This document shows, one piece after another, positions 48,799-60,495 of a stretch of 64,000 bases of DNA. Each line of letters starts with the position of its first letter. Positions within the stretch are counted from its first letter, which is position 1. Source of the stretch: Spraguea lophii (lineage: Eukaryota > Microsporidia > Spragueidae); the NCBI GenBank assembly GCA_001887945.1, contig LDOQ01000289.1, positions 1 to 64,000 of the forward strand, given 5' to 3'. The notes under the pieces are model-generated. The model searched no databases. It had not been told where the DNA came from and saw nothing but the letters and a program-made list of their open reading frames with translations. A program made the translations under genes and the position numbers.

Positions 48799-49680
48799 TA
48801 AGGTAAAGAAAACATATTTCTATTTATACCTTTAACTTTGTATACATAATACAAACAACTATTAAATAATGATATATATATTATTTATATATATTTTATT
48901 TTTATAATTATTGTAAATTAGATATAAAAGAGAAGATAATTACTTATATTTAAGTTATTACGATTAAAAAAATAAATATTATAGAAATGAAATCCTCTTA
49001 AATCAAGAATGAAAATAAAAAGATAATAAGATATAAAGAGATTTATTCATTTTAATAATAGAAATAAAATATATACTGATTTACATTTAAAATGATAATT
49101 TAAAGCTTATCGTGATAAAACAACAAATCATTTATAAATATAAATATAAGTTTATTTTGTATTTTTTATATAATTTATTTTAACCGTTATTTTTGTATAA
49201 AATATAATATATGTATCTATTTTGTACTTTTTTTGATATAAAGTTATAATAAATATATTTGTGTATTTTTTATATATGTTACCGAAAAATATTATCGTAC
49301 TCATGATATTCAAAATTATTATATTCTATAAGCAGCAAAAATTATAGTACATTTCATATTCTAAATCCCATGAGGTTATCATACATTTAATACAACAATG
49401 CATAAATTATAATAAACAAAAAAATATAATAGAAAATAGAATAGAATAAAGCAAGCTAAATAGAAAGATTAAAAACATAATTTTAACATAATTTAATTAT
49501 ACCTTTTATAACAATATTATTATTATATTAAAAGTAATAATTAAATAAAACCCTTAGTTAATATAGTACAATATCAATAAGATTGAAATAACAATAGCAT
49601 ACATAAGTAATGAGCAATAACAAGTATAGAATAATATTATTATATAATAAATAATAAATAGAATGAAATAATAGATATAA
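48799..49680. other. Intergenic AT-rich stretch
   Basis: About 0.9 kb, no supported gene or RNA. Confidence 0.5.
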
Positions 49681-50045
49681 AAAAAGAGAAAGATTGTTAA
49701 GTGGATGAGTGTTCGATAATGCAGAATTAACGATACCTTATATAACGACCATTCTTTGATTAAAATAATGTTTAACTGATGTAATTACAATTCCTGTATT
49801 GATTTATGAATCTATATTATTATATAAAGAAAGATATTAGAACTTCATTAAGGATGATAGAATGATGATTACACCACATATAAAATCCCATAATATAAAA
49901 TATAAGACAAGATAAGATTAATGCATATCTGTAACGAAATCAGTTATTACAAGTTTAAATGTGCTTTAGGAACCAAATGTCATAGATCGCGATAACTATA
50001 ACTGGTTAGAAAACCTTTATAAATAAAAGTTTCATTTTTAAACAC
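49681..50045 (+). mobile_element. SINE-like element, 5'-truncated
   Basis: Starts within the body (AAAGATTGTTAAGTGGATGA) and runs to TAAATAAAAGTTTCATTT. The landmarks TTTAACTGATGTAATTACAA, TCCTGTATTGATTTATGA and AAGATTAATGCATATCTGTA are in order. The tRNA-like head is missing. It lies 110 bases before the CCC motif of the 50155 gene and may supply promoter sequence. Confidence 0.7.
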
Positions 50046-50154
50046 ATAAAATAATATATGTAATATAATATATCTTATAACATAATATAGTATATCTAAC
50101 GCAGTATACCTTATATAATATAAAATACATTATAATATATTTTATAATATACCC

Positions 50155-53100
50155 ATGAATACCATAGAATATAAATTATTATACAAATATAATAAATATA
50201 AATCTATACATGTTCTATATAATAATAATAAAAATATAGATAACAATAAATATATAAACGATACTACCAATAGTAATACTAATAATAATATTAATAATAT
50301 ATTAATAGTATCTAATAATAGTATAGATATATTATCATATGATTATAAATATTTATATTCTATTAATCTAGATAATATAATAGATATTATTACATATAAA
50401 GAATATATAATAGTATTAACATATAAGTATCTATACCTATTAAATAATAAAAATAATTATTATAATAGATATGAAAATGATATCAATAAACATACTACCA
50501 CTGATAATACTAATAAACATATTACCATTAATACTAATTCTAATACTGATATTTATAATAATAAAATAATATTAAATAAAGATAATTATAATATAGACAG
50601 TATAATACATATAATAGATAATAATATTATAATATACAATAATAATACTATAACCGTTATAAAATATAATAATAAGATTATAGATAGTAATATAAAAGAT
50701 AATATTATAAGAGATAGCGATAAGATTATAACAGAAATAAATAATAAAATATTAAAGATATTAAATTATAAAGAATATTTAGTAACCTTAGAATATAATA
50801 ATAAATATATAAATGATAGTCAAAGTGATAATAATAATGTTATAAGCGACATTAACAACCATACTAACACTTATACTAATAATAATAAATATATAATTAA
50901 TTTCTATAGTATTCTTAAAGATAGAATAATAAATATATATTCTAAAGAATACAATAATATTAAAGATATATTTATTATAGATAATATATTATATCTATAT
51001 TATAATGATATAAAAGATAGTAATAGTATAGATAATGATATAGATAATGATATAAAAGATAATAATAAAGATATATATGATAATAATATTAATACCAATA
51101 AAACAATAATAAAAGAATATAAGATAATGAAATATAAATATTCTATAGAATTAATATTTAATAATAAAAATATTTATAATTGTATTTATGATATATTCTT
51201 AATAGACAATAAATTATATTTAAAATATAATAATAGATATAATAATGATAGTAATATGAGTGATATAAATGATATAAGTGATAATAGTAATATGAATGAT
51301 AGTAATAATAAAGATAATATAAACAATATTAATGATATATCTAATATTATTATTATATCTAAAATTAATATAAACATAGATTATATAAAAATAATAAATA
51401 ATAATTTTATAATTATAAGTAATAATAATATATTTTCATATACAATAGATTATAAGTATATTAGATCTATTAATAATACTAAATATATAAGTGATAATAA
51501 TAAGGATAGATATATGAGTGATGGCAATAGTAATGATAGATATATAACTAATAATAATACTCGCATAACCTTAGGTAACCCTTGTAATAATATTATCACT
51601 AATAATACCATCACCAATAATAATAATATAATATACAGTAAAGAATATAATATAGATAATAATATATTTATATTTAATATTATAAAATTAATAGATATAA
51701 ATAATATTATAGATATAAGAATAATAGATAATTATATTATTATATATCAATATAATAATAATGATATACATATGAGTGATAATAGTAATATGTATAATAA
51801 TAATGATAATAATAAATATATGAGTGATAGTAATAATGATAACAATACTATAATTGATAATAACAATATAAGAATAATAATATATTATAAAAATAAATAT
51901 CTATATTCATCATATTCATTATATGATAATATTATAGTTTATAAAGATAATATATATTTATTATATTCTAATTATACTATAATAGATAACCATATTGTAT
52001 ATAAAGATAATAATGATAACAATAACAATAAAGATAGTAATATATATAGAGTAAGTATAAAAGATAATACAACAAAAATACATAATAGAATATATTCTTA
52101 TAACAATATTAACACTACTAACAATCATATTAACAATATTAGTATTGATAATAATAATTATTTATATAACATAGATGAATATATCTTAATAATAAATAAT
52201 AATACAATAAATATAATAGATAATAATAATAATAAAATATATTTAATAATAGTAAAAGATAATATTAAAAGAATAACACATAATAATAATAGAATATATA
52301 TTTATTATAATCATTATATTAAAATATATACTTATAATAGATATAATAGATGTGATAAGGATAATACTGTTAAACATATTAATAATACTATTAATAATAT
52401 TTGTGATAATAAAATAAGAATATATTTTAAATGTAATATAAATATAAAAGATTATGAAATATTCATATTCTATAATAATTATATTATTCTTTATAATAAC
52501 AATAATAAAAGTATAGATAATAAAAGTAATGATGATAATAATACTAAAAGCATAGATAAGAGTAATATTACTACTACTAACAATAATAATACTTACATAA
52601 CCTTTAGTAACCCTAATAAATATAATAATAATAATATTTATTATAGATTAATAGATAATAAATTATATAGAATAGATAATATAAAAATAAATAATATAAA
52701 CATTAATTTAATAGATAGAAAAGTATTATATTATTATATTTATATTAATTATAATAACATTAATGATAATAATATTAAGAGTAATAATAGTAATTATAAT
52801 AATACTAAAAGTATAGGCATAGATAATAAGAATGATATAAATGATATGGATAATATAACTAATAATAATATTAATAATAATATAAATACAATAATCAATA
52901 GGTTTAGTAAAGATAATTATTTAGAAGATTTAATATTCAAAAGAATAAAATATAATAATATTAACAATAAGAGTAATAATAATATAGATAATAATACTAA
53001 CAATCATATAAATAATATAAACCATATAAATAATATAAATATATCATTTATAAAATATATGAATAATTATTATAAAATAAATAATAAAATAAATGATATA

Positions 53101-53820
53101 AAGTTTATTACTGTAATATACAATAATATAATAATAAGTGATAATAATAGAATATATATTTATAATATAGGTAATAGATATAATATAAATAATAGTAATA
53201 ATGATAATAGTAATATAGTATATGATATAGATAATAATAGATACAGTATAAATAATAATAATAATATTATTACTACCTATCCTAACCCTAATGATAATAA
53301 TCATATAAATAATAATATAATATATTATAATAATTTATTATTAAAAAAAGTAATAAATATTAAGAGTAATATTATAAGAATAATAAAAGATAATATTTAT
53401 ATAACAGATAATTATAAATTATATATTTATAAATATATTATTATAAGAGATACTACTAATAATAATCATAATAATAATATAAATAAATATATTACATCTG
53501 TAGAAAGAATAGATACTATAGAAATAAATGATATTATAAACTTTTATATTTATAATAAATATATTATCATAAACAATAGAATAGGATATATTTATTATAT
53601 TCAATATAATAATATTATAAATAATAATAATATAAGAGATATAAAAGATACTGAAGATAGTAATAATACTAACAACTATATAAACCATAGTAATACTAAT
53701 ATTAATACATATAATTATATAAAAGATTTATATACGATAATATTAAAATATATAATAATAGAAAATAGATTATTTATTATTACTATAGATTATAATGTAT
53801 ATGAGATTATTTTATATTAA
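50155..53820 (+). CDS. Very Asn/Ile/Tyr-rich 1,221-residue protein, possibly a beta-propeller of the CPSF160/DDB1/SF3B3 kind
   Basis: 1,221 residues, dominated by Asn, Ile, Asp, Tyr and Lys. Between the Asn-rich runs lie many short strand-like pieces of one type, such as LIVSNNSIDILSYDYKYL, IDIITYKEYIIVLTYKYLYL and IIISDNNRIYIYNI. These recur about every 40-60 residues when inserts are ignored, as expected for a multi-blade propeller. The opening (an N-terminal strand, LIVSNNSIDI, YLYSI, then IIVLTYKYLYLL) resembles the start of Cft1/CPSF160 and DDB1. C-terminal IKDNIYITDNYKLYIYKY could be the third propeller. No diagnostic motif decides the family. CCC at 50152-50154 and the unbroken frame over 3.6 kb show it is a real gene. 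Confidence 0.75.
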   Translation: MNTIEYKLLYKYNKYKSIHVLYNNNKNIDNNKYINDTTNSNTNNNINNILIVSNNSIDILSYDYKYLYSINLDNIIDIITYKEYIIVLTYKYLYLLNNKNNYYNRYENDINKHTTTDNTNKHITINTNSNTDIYNNKIILNKDNYNIDSIIHIIDNNIIIYNNNTITVIKYNNKIIDSNIKDNIIRDSDKIITEINNKILKILNYKEYLVTLEYNNKYINDSQSDNNNVISDINNHTNTYTNNNKYIINFYSILKDRIINIYSKEYNNIKDIFIIDNILYLYYNDIKDSNSIDNDIDNDIKDNNKDIYDNNINTNKTIIKEYKIMKYKYSIELIFNNKNIYNCIYDIFLIDNKLYLKYNNRYNNDSNMSDINDISDNSNMNDSNNKDNINNINDISNIIIISKININIDYIKIINNNFIIISNNNIFSYTIDYKYIRSINNTKYISDNNKDRYMSDGNSNDRYITNNNTRITLGNPCNNIITNNTITNNNNIIYSKEYNIDNNIFIFNIIKLIDINNIIDIRIIDNYIIIYQYNNNDIHMSDNSNMYNNNDNNKYMSDSNNDNNTIIDNNNIRIIIYYKNKYLYSSYSLYDNIIVYKDNIYLLYSNYTIIDNHIVYKDNNDNNNNKDSNIYRVSIKDNTTKIHNRIYSYNNINTTNNHINNISIDNNNYLYNIDEYILIINNNTINIIDNNNNKIYLIIVKDNIKRITHNNNRIYIYYNHYIKIYTYNRYNRCDKDNTVKHINNTINNICDNKIRIYFKCNINIKDYEIFIFYNNYIILYNNNNKSIDNKSNDDNNTKSIDKSNITTTNNNNTYITFSNPNKYNNNNIYYRLIDNKLYRIDNIKINNININLIDRKVLYYYIYINYNNINDNNIKSNNSNYNNTKSIGIDNKNDINDMDNITNNNINNNINTIINRFSKDNYLEDLIFKRIKYNNINNKSNNNIDNNTNNHINNINHINNINISFIKYMNNYYKINNKINDIKFITVIYNNIIISDNNRIYIYNIGNRYNINNSNNDNSNIVYDIDNNRYSINNNNNIITTYPNPNDNNHINNNIIYYNNLLLKKVINIKSNIIRIIKDNIYITDNYKLYIYKYIIIRDTTNNNHNNNINKYITSVERIDTIEINDIINFYIYNKYIIINNRIGYIYYIQYNNIINNNNIRDIKDTEDSNNTNNYINHSNTNINTYNYIKDLYTIILKYIIIENRLFIITIDYNVYEIILY

Positions 53821-54162
53821 TATAAAATGATATCGAGAGAGCGTAAATTACAATGATAAAATATATTTATTTTAATAATAACATTAGATAGGTAATATAT
53901 TATTAAAAATATTATTTATTTTCTTTACATCTTAATATAAAATCTTATAAAAGATTATTATTAAAACTGTTCATTGCTTTTAAACTATATTATTTTAAAA
54001 ATATCTCTTTTATTTGTCTTTGATTTTTTATTTGATATATAACTTTTAAATTAAAAGTATTTATTATAATGTTTAATTCTGTTAAATAAGATAATATTTC
54101 GTTACGCTTTATAAAATCTAATATTCCCTAATATTAAAATTATATTCTTATCATATGTTTCT
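53821..54162. other. Intergenic AT-rich stretch
   Basis: No supported feature. Confidence 0.5.
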
Positions 54163-54850
54163 TTAATAAATATTTTTAAGTGTTCTATAATATATTTCTC
54201 GGTTTAGAAGTTTATAATGTACTAAAAATTTATGATGTATTATAACAGCTAGCGAGGAAAGTGTAGTTATCAAAATGTTTTGATCGTTATTAGGTGCAAC
54301 ATAAGTAACAATTGGTATATTTGTTGGGCTATATCTGTATGGATTACTTATGTGTAGGTTGGATCTATATTTATATAAAAACAAGATTGTTTTGTTCTTC
54401 ATTGCAAGAAGTGTAGAGCAATATTTAATAACTTATTTTCTATGAGTGATTAAACGGACCACAAAGAGTCGCCTTTTCAGCTCTTTTCTAGGGATACCAC
54501 TAGCATTAACAATTCTATGTAGACTGTGGTATATAGTTAACTTTTGTTATATGTTCTTTACGTGTGATAATTTGGGTTAAGGATTGTCTTCAACAAATAT
54601 ATCTCGAATGATGCAACTAAGCCTCTCTATATTCTTTGGGTTTACACCCGTAATCTCAGAAAAAGTTGTAGAGGAATTCTCATTAAAAGTGTATAAATAA
54701 TATTTGTTATAATATTGTTATCCTCATAAGTGATGCGGGAGTCCCATCCATTCTTATATGTTTTATTTGCTCAAAGAGATATTCTGTTATAGTAATATAC
54801 GTCTTACTTTATGCTATCAATAAGGTTGAAATAGATAATATTTATATTAA
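54163..54850 (-). pseudogene. Decayed Tc1/IS630-type transposon with broken N-terminal transposase
   Basis: Markedly less AT-rich than its surroundings. Read on the minus strand, one frame with stops gives FSEITGVNPKNIERL, then SLHRIVNASGIPRKELKRRL, then KNKTILFLYKYRSN. Text of the type T-G-V-x-x-x-x-I-x-R-x and I-x-x-A-x-G-I-P-x-x-x-L suits the helix-turn-helix N-terminus of Tc1/IS630 transposases. No inverted ends found. May belong to the same family as the fragment at 109-375. Confidence 0.4.
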
Positions 54851-54950
54851 AAATAATTTTAAAATAAATTCATTTTATTTGAAAACCCAATTTCTACCTT
54901 TCTTTCTAAATTTTCTCCAGCATTACTCTATAACATATAAAAGTTAATAA

Positions 54951-57900
54951 TCATATACTTTTTCTATATGCCATAAATTCTTCTATACTATTAAAATATT
55001 TATTTTTATATTTTAATTTATCTCTTAATTTAATATATTCTTTATTTATTATATCTTTGATTTTATAATAAAATGTTATATATCCAGGGTATGCAGAAGA
55101 TAGATAAAATCTATAATATATTTTATTATCTATATTATTATTGCATTCATTCATTATACTTCTTTTTGCTTCTATCTCATTTTTTACGTATTTATTGTTT
55201 TTCTTTATCTTATTAAACATTATAAATATATTCTTAATATAGTTTTCTACTTCTTTCATTGTTTTATATTTATGTTCTTCTATTATTATATCTTTATCTT
55301 CTAATAATTTTATAGAAATTATATTATCATCTAATAATATCATTATAACTGCCGTATTATTGGTTTTACTATCTCTTATTATTACTGGGTTATCTTTATT
55401 TAAAAGTTGACTAATAAATTTTATATTCGTATTATTATAATTCTTATAATAGAGTATGCTTTCTTTGTATTTATATTTTTTATCTAAGGTTTCTTTTTCT
55501 ATTATTTCACCTGTTATGAAAAATCCATTTTGTGATATTATTTTTAAATTTACTTCATCATTAATAGTATATCTATCTTCTGATAATCTTACTGATACTA
55601 AAAACTTATTATCTGATGTACATACATTTCTTTTTGGAAGGGTATTATCTTCATTTGTAAGATAACCTTCTATTTTTATACCAGATTGTCTACCTTTTTC
55701 ATATACTGTTACTGTAATATATCCTTCTACTTTTTTAGTTACTATACCTTTATATTCTCCATACACTAAACCTATTATAGATTCTGCCATCTGTTTCTCA
55801 GAAATATTATTATTTTCATTGTCATTAGAAATTATATTTCTTTTATAACAAGTATAATGTATACATCTATTTAAATTAGCATCATTTTCTACCATTTGTA
55901 GTATTTCTGTTAAATCACCATACATTATCTCTTTAACCCTTTTAGAAGGATTATTTTCATCTATTTCATCTTCTCCAACAGTAGCAGCACAAATCATACG
56001 TATTACATCATAATCATTTGGATGTAATAAAGTACCATCCAGTATTTCATAATTTTTATTATTATCATAATCATAAATCCTCAAGAAAGAAAGTAAATTT
56101 TTATTCTTCGTATCACCTAAACTTATAATTTTCTCAATATCTGATAATTTCTCTATGTATCCATAAGATATTATATCTTCTATAAAATTACTTGGAATAA
56201 TTATATTTAAAATATTTCTATATAATCTACTATTTATAGCTCTGTTGATATCAATGCCTATTATACTTAAAGCAGTCAATAATCCTTTTCTTATTGCATT
56301 ATTATAAATTGATGTATATATATTTTCTCCTTCATTCTTAGAAGTATTAATTATATTTTTATTAAAATATCGGTATGATAACTCATTATTCAATATTTTA
56401 TAAACAATTAATTCGGGTACACTCATTCTTAAAGCACAATAATAACTAAGGTCTTCTACATCCATATACTCTACATATGATATATTTACATTAACCGTTT
56501 CTTCTGTTAATTTCTTAATAAATTTTATATTGTTAGTAGTACCTGTAATTCCAAACACCATATTACTTTTACCATTTAAATTATTATTATATTTTTCTAT
56601 TATAATTCTTATATTATCCAAAAAAGATTTCTTCTTTATCGATAATTGTTCTAGTATTTCTAAATTATAATTTATCACAGTAATTTTTATATCATAACTG
56701 TATTCAGCTATACCAACACAAATATTATTATTATTGTTATAATTATTTAATACATAATTAACCACACCATCATATATTTCTCTTTCTCTTTTTTTATTCA
56801 ATTTATTCTTTATATCCTCTAAATATCTACTTTCTATTATTTTATTGATTTTATTTTTTATTTTCAATGTTAAATCCTTATCATTAAGAAAATTACATAT
56901 TTTTCCATCTTCAGTGTAAATAGAAGATAATATTTTATCTACGATATCATCTAATTTATACTCTTCTATGAATATTCCTTTAATCTTATTAATATCTTCT
57001 GATTCTCTTATAAACTCTTTTATTTCTCTATAATCGTTTCTATTTATCTTATATCTAAATATATCTGTATTATTAGATACAGTATCTTTATCGGTATAAT
57101 TCGTATTATTATACTCATTACCCATATTACCATCTTTATTTTTATTATCTTTTATATTTATACAAATATCATATATATTATATAAATATTCTAAAAATAA
57201 TGGATAGGATAATAATATATCTATTATTACATCCACATTCACTTTATTATCTATTTTATATTTACTTTCTTCTATATATTCGCTATTACCATTCTTTATA
57301 ATCTTATATATTCCTTCTATCAGACTATGAATTCTATTATCTTTTAAATTATTTAACTTATTTAAATATTTTTTATATTCAATTATTTCTTCTAATTTAT
57401 ACGTCTTTTCTATATCCTCCAATAAATTATTATTATCTATTTCTTTTTTATTATTTAATTGCATAAAATCATATGCTAATATTTGCTCTTTTATATTTTT
57501 ATATTTTTTAAAGTTATTCATATAATCCTGTGTTTCCAGAATTTCCATGATTTTTAGATTATTTTCCTTCTGATGTAATGCTATATGGTAGGGTGAAACA
57601 CCCTTATCTAAAGATCTTACTACTATTCTTATATCTTCATATTGTATATTAATTATTCTAGATATCCATTCTGCACACTCCTCAACATCTAAACGTTGAG
57701 TAGGAACTAAATTTATATGTGGATTAATGCATGAATTAATATTTATATTTTTATCTATTTGTTTGTTTGTTTCGTATTTAATGCTATGACTGGAATCGGT
57801 ATCAGAGTCTTCATTACGTATATTTTCATAGATATAATTGTATTCTTTTCCTGTACCGAATACATCAAGTATAATATTATCCATGTAGCCATCATCATAA

Positions 57901-57986
57901 TAATCTTCTTCAGAAATTTCTTCTTCATCTTTTTTAAATTGTTGGCGACGTTGTGAAAATATTTGTTCGTCAGAGGATTCTCCCAT
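54951..57986 (-). CDS. SPT6: Transcription elongation factor Spt6
   Basis: 1,011 residues, short for Spt6 (1,451 in yeast) but with its domains in order. An acidic N-terminus (FKKDEEEISEEDYYDD) precedes YECAEWI-type helices, then a YqgF/RNase-H-like part, the HhH region and the DLD part with EILDGTLLHPNDYDVIRM (family E-I-L-D-x-x-R/T-I-H-P-x-x-Y). An S1 domain follows (YKGIVTKKVEGYITVTV), and the tandem SH2 pair at the C-terminus: NPVIIRDSKTNNTAVIMI with the phosphate-binding Arg, then YRFYLSSAYPGYITFYYKI. Spt6 is a histone chaperone that travels with RNA polymerase II. CCCCC before the ATG supports the start. Confidence 0.93.
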   Translation of the reverse strand: MGESSDEQIFSQRRQQFKKDEEEISEEDYYDDGYMDNIILDVFGTGKEYNYIYENIRNEDSDTDSSHSIKYETNKQIDKNININSCINPHINLVPTQRLDVEECAEWISRIINIQYEDIRIVVRSLDKGVSPYHIALHQKENNLKIMEILETQDYMNNFKKYKNIKEQILAYDFMQLNNKKEIDNNNLLEDIEKTYKLEEIIEYKKYLNKLNNLKDNRIHSLIEGIYKIIKNGNSEYIEESKYKIDNKVNVDVIIDILLSYPLFLEYLYNIYDICINIKDNKNKDGNMGNEYNNTNYTDKDTVSNNTDIFRYKINRNDYREIKEFIRESEDINKIKGIFIEEYKLDDIVDKILSSIYTEDGKICNFLNDKDLTLKIKNKINKIIESRYLEDIKNKLNKKREREIYDGVVNYVLNNYNNNNNICVGIAEYSYDIKITVINYNLEILEQLSIKKKSFLDNIRIIIEKYNNNLNGKSNMVFGITGTTNNIKFIKKLTEETVNVNISYVEYMDVEDLSYYCALRMSVPELIVYKILNNELSYRYFNKNIINTSKNEGENIYTSIYNNAIRKGLLTALSIIGIDINRAINSRLYRNILNIIIPSNFIEDIISYGYIEKLSDIEKIISLGDTKNKNLLSFLRIYDYDNNKNYEILDGTLLHPNDYDVIRMICAATVGEDEIDENNPSKRVKEIMYGDLTEILQMVENDANLNRCIHYTCYKRNIISNDNENNNISEKQMAESIIGLVYGEYKGIVTKKVEGYITVTVYEKGRQSGIKIEGYLTNEDNTLPKRNVCTSDNKFLVSVRLSEDRYTINDEVNLKIISQNGFFITGEIIEKETLDKKYKYKESILYYKNYNNTNIKFISQLLNKDNPVIIRDSKTNNTAVIMILLDDNIISIKLLEDKDIIIEEHKYKTMKEVENYIKNIFIMFNKIKKNNKYVKNEIEAKRSIMNECNNNIDNKIYYRFYLSSAYPGYITFYYKIKDIINKEYIKLRDKLKYKNKYFNSIEEFMAYRKSI

Positions 57987-59428
57987 GGGGGAATAAATAA
58001 AAATTTTATAAATTTCAAATTTAGGTTGTAGATTTTCTTTTGATTGGTGAGTAATTTCATATTATTCCCTTTTTATTCTTTGTATAATCGTTAGTTTATT
58101 TAAATATGGTAGGTATAAATTTTTAAAATAAGAATAAATGATTATCTTTGGAATTGGAATATAAGATGATATATTAACAAATAAAACAAGGATATTAGAA
58201 GTTATAATCTTTCTAATAAATATTATAATAATAATATATTAACCTATACAAAATAACTTTATTGTGGAGTGTAACAATATTAATCAAAAGACTCATTTTC
58301 AATTAATAATAACATCATGATTTTATTATTAGATAAAGTTTATATGAAGATATTAAACAGAAAATAAAATTAATATGGATGTATGGAAATATATAACATA
58401 TAATGTATCAAAACATCTCTTTAGAAAGGAAAAATTCATTCGTTTTTACGATATAAAACTTTTTTTACAGAAACTTCTGATAGTTATAATATTACTCAAA
58501 AAGAAATTCTAGAGACATGATATTTCCGGGTGAATGATATCATTTAAAAGGATTTACAAGCTTAATGAACTTTGCATTAATCCTTTATAATGCCTATGAA
58601 TGTAATAATTTCAATAAGTAAGTAATAAATGTGCGAAAGGTTCTTCTTTCATTGTTAGAAAACAGTAAAAATAAAATAAAGTTATTTTAAGAGAGAATAA
58701 CATCCGATTTTATAATATAAGAAATGTAATTTAGTCAAAAAATCAAAAATTTGATTAAAGAAAGAGATAGACGGTTAATAAATAACTGTTTAAACGTGTG
58801 AAATATACTTTATCGTAGTAAATTGAAATATGTATAGAATCGTAACAAAAGCAATGATTTATTAGAGGAATGTGTATGAAATAAAATAATCTTTCTGATA
58901 TAATGACTAAAAAATAGTTATTAACCGTCAAATATCATTATTAGAAATCCTAAAAAAACACAAAATAATTTATAATCATTACGTAATTTATATTAATCCA
59001 CATATCCAAATAAAATATATATCATAACCTATATTACCTTTTATATTTAAAGCATGGTTAAGTAAAATAAAATATTTATTGAAAAATAAATTTATATTAT
59101 TGAATACAAAAAAATATAATATTTCAACACGTTTTTCTTAATTTTCATAAAAACTTCATTTAAACCTTTATATATATTTTTTTTAAAACTAGATAAAAAT
59201 ATAATAATGGTTATATCCAATTATATAAATGATCACAATAATAATTAACATATATTTGAATAAATTATACAATCATCTCTATGTATCATTTTATTAAAAA
59301 CTATACAATATATCTTTAATCTAATTATAATATATTTTTTTATTTCTAAAATAATTTAAATTATCTTTCTTTTATATTTTTATTTGAAGAAAATTTTAAA
59401 TTTTTTTAAAATATTTTTTTATCCCTTA
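57987..59428. other. Long intergenic region between divergent SPT6 and RPS2
   Basis: About 1.4 kb. The SPT6 CCCCC motif is at 57987-57991 and the RPS2 motif at 59423-59425. Bases 58590-58680 resemble 47477-47565. No gene or RNA supported. Confidence 0.5.
59423..59425 (+). promoter_or_regulatory. CCC motif deciding the RPS2 start
   Basis: The text ATCCCTTAATG places the motif three bases before the ATG at 59429. This chooses MNSEETTK as the N-terminus over the longer open frame that begins at a TTG. Confidence 0.6.
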
Positions 59429-60175
59429 ATGAACAGTGAAGAAACAACAAAAACATCTAGTCAAGAACAAAGAAGACCTAAAAGAGCACCAAGAGAAGAA
59501 GCTGAATGGTTTCCAAAAACTAGTTTGGGTAAATTAGTTAAAGCTGGTAGAATTACACTCGATGAAATCTTTGGTCACTCACTTTGCATCAGAGAACCAG
59601 AAATAATAGATTATTTCCTTAAAGCCACATTGAAAGAAGAAGTTCTGGTTATTAAATCAGTTCAGAAGCAAACTAAAGCCGGTCAAAAAACAAGAATGAA
59701 AGTAGTATTAGCACTCGGAGATCATAATAACTATATTGGAATAGGAAGTGGTGTTGCAAGAGATGTAGTCTCTGCAATAAACGCAGCTAAAGTAGTAGCA
59801 AAATGTTCTATGAGACCAATAAAAAAAGGATTTTGGGGTAATGAGATTGGAGAAGCACACACAGTACCAGTTAAGGCTCTTGGAAAATGTGGAAGTGTTA
59901 AAGTACAAGTAACACCAGCACCTAAAGGAACTGGATTAGTAGCAGGTGGAGTCAGTAAAACTATTTTCAAATTAGCAGGAATAAAAGATATATTTACTTC
60001 TTCAAAAGGACAAACATGCACAACTGAGAACTTTGCAAGAGCGTCTCTTTATGCTATAACCAATTCTACAAATTTTAATATGCCTAATGTTATTGAGGAG
60101 AAAGTAGTAGAATTAAATCCTATATTAAAAAACGCAGAGTTTTTAATTGAACAAGAACAGAGAGACTTGAGATAA
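59429..60175 (+). CDS. RPS2: Small-subunit ribosomal protein uS5 (Rps2)
   Basis: 248 residues, close to the yeast length of 254. Landmarks: WFPKTSLGKLVKAGRI near residue 30, the dsRNA-binding-like domain with GQKTRMKVVLALGDHNNYIGIG, SAINAAKVVAKCSMRPIKKG, and then the S5 C-terminal part with TVPVKALGKCGSVKVQVTPA and GTGLVAGGVSKTIFKLAGI. It lies at the mRNA entry channel of the 40S subunit. No Asn-rich insertions. The high GC of its codons relative to surroundings suits a strongly expressed gene. Confidence 0.97.
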   Translation: MNSEETTKTSSQEQRRPKRAPREEAEWFPKTSLGKLVKAGRITLDEIFGHSLCIREPEIIDYFLKATLKEEVLVIKSVQKQTKAGQKTRMKVVLALGDHNNYIGIGSGVARDVVSAINAAKVVAKCSMRPIKKGFWGNEIGEAHTVPVKALGKCGSVKVQVTPAPKGTGLVAGGVSKTIFKLAGIKDIFTSSKGQTCTTENFARASLYAITNSTNFNMPNVIEEKVVELNPILKNAEFLIEQEQRDLR

Positions 60176-60495
60176 AAAATTAAAGGTTAATTGAAAAAAT
60201 ATTTGAGTTCTTTATTTTCATTCAGTAAAAATTTCCTAATGACGGTTTTATCCCATTAAAATAATTATTTAGTTTTTTATAAAAAAAATATTTTTTAAAT
60301 ATGACTCATTACTATATATGGATTGATATACGTTTACAAGATAAGTATAAAAGTAATACTATTTGTATTAAGCTGGGATGGTGTAGATTAAAATAAATAC
60401 TAAGATTATGCTTGGAATTTAAAGAGAAAATAGTTGCATACATTCAATTTACTGCGGCTTTAGAAGAAGGAGAAAAGAAAATCTTAGTGTGTCAA
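60176..60495. other. Intergenic stretch before the SINE-like copy
   Basis: AT-rich, no supported gene. Its end (60483-60495) is one half of the target-site duplication of the SINE-like element. Confidence 0.6.

Noticed and set aside
54163..54402. 79-codon minus-strand frame as an independent gene
   Set aside because: It continues out of a frame with stops that reads as a transposase start, so it is better seen as part of a decayed transposon.
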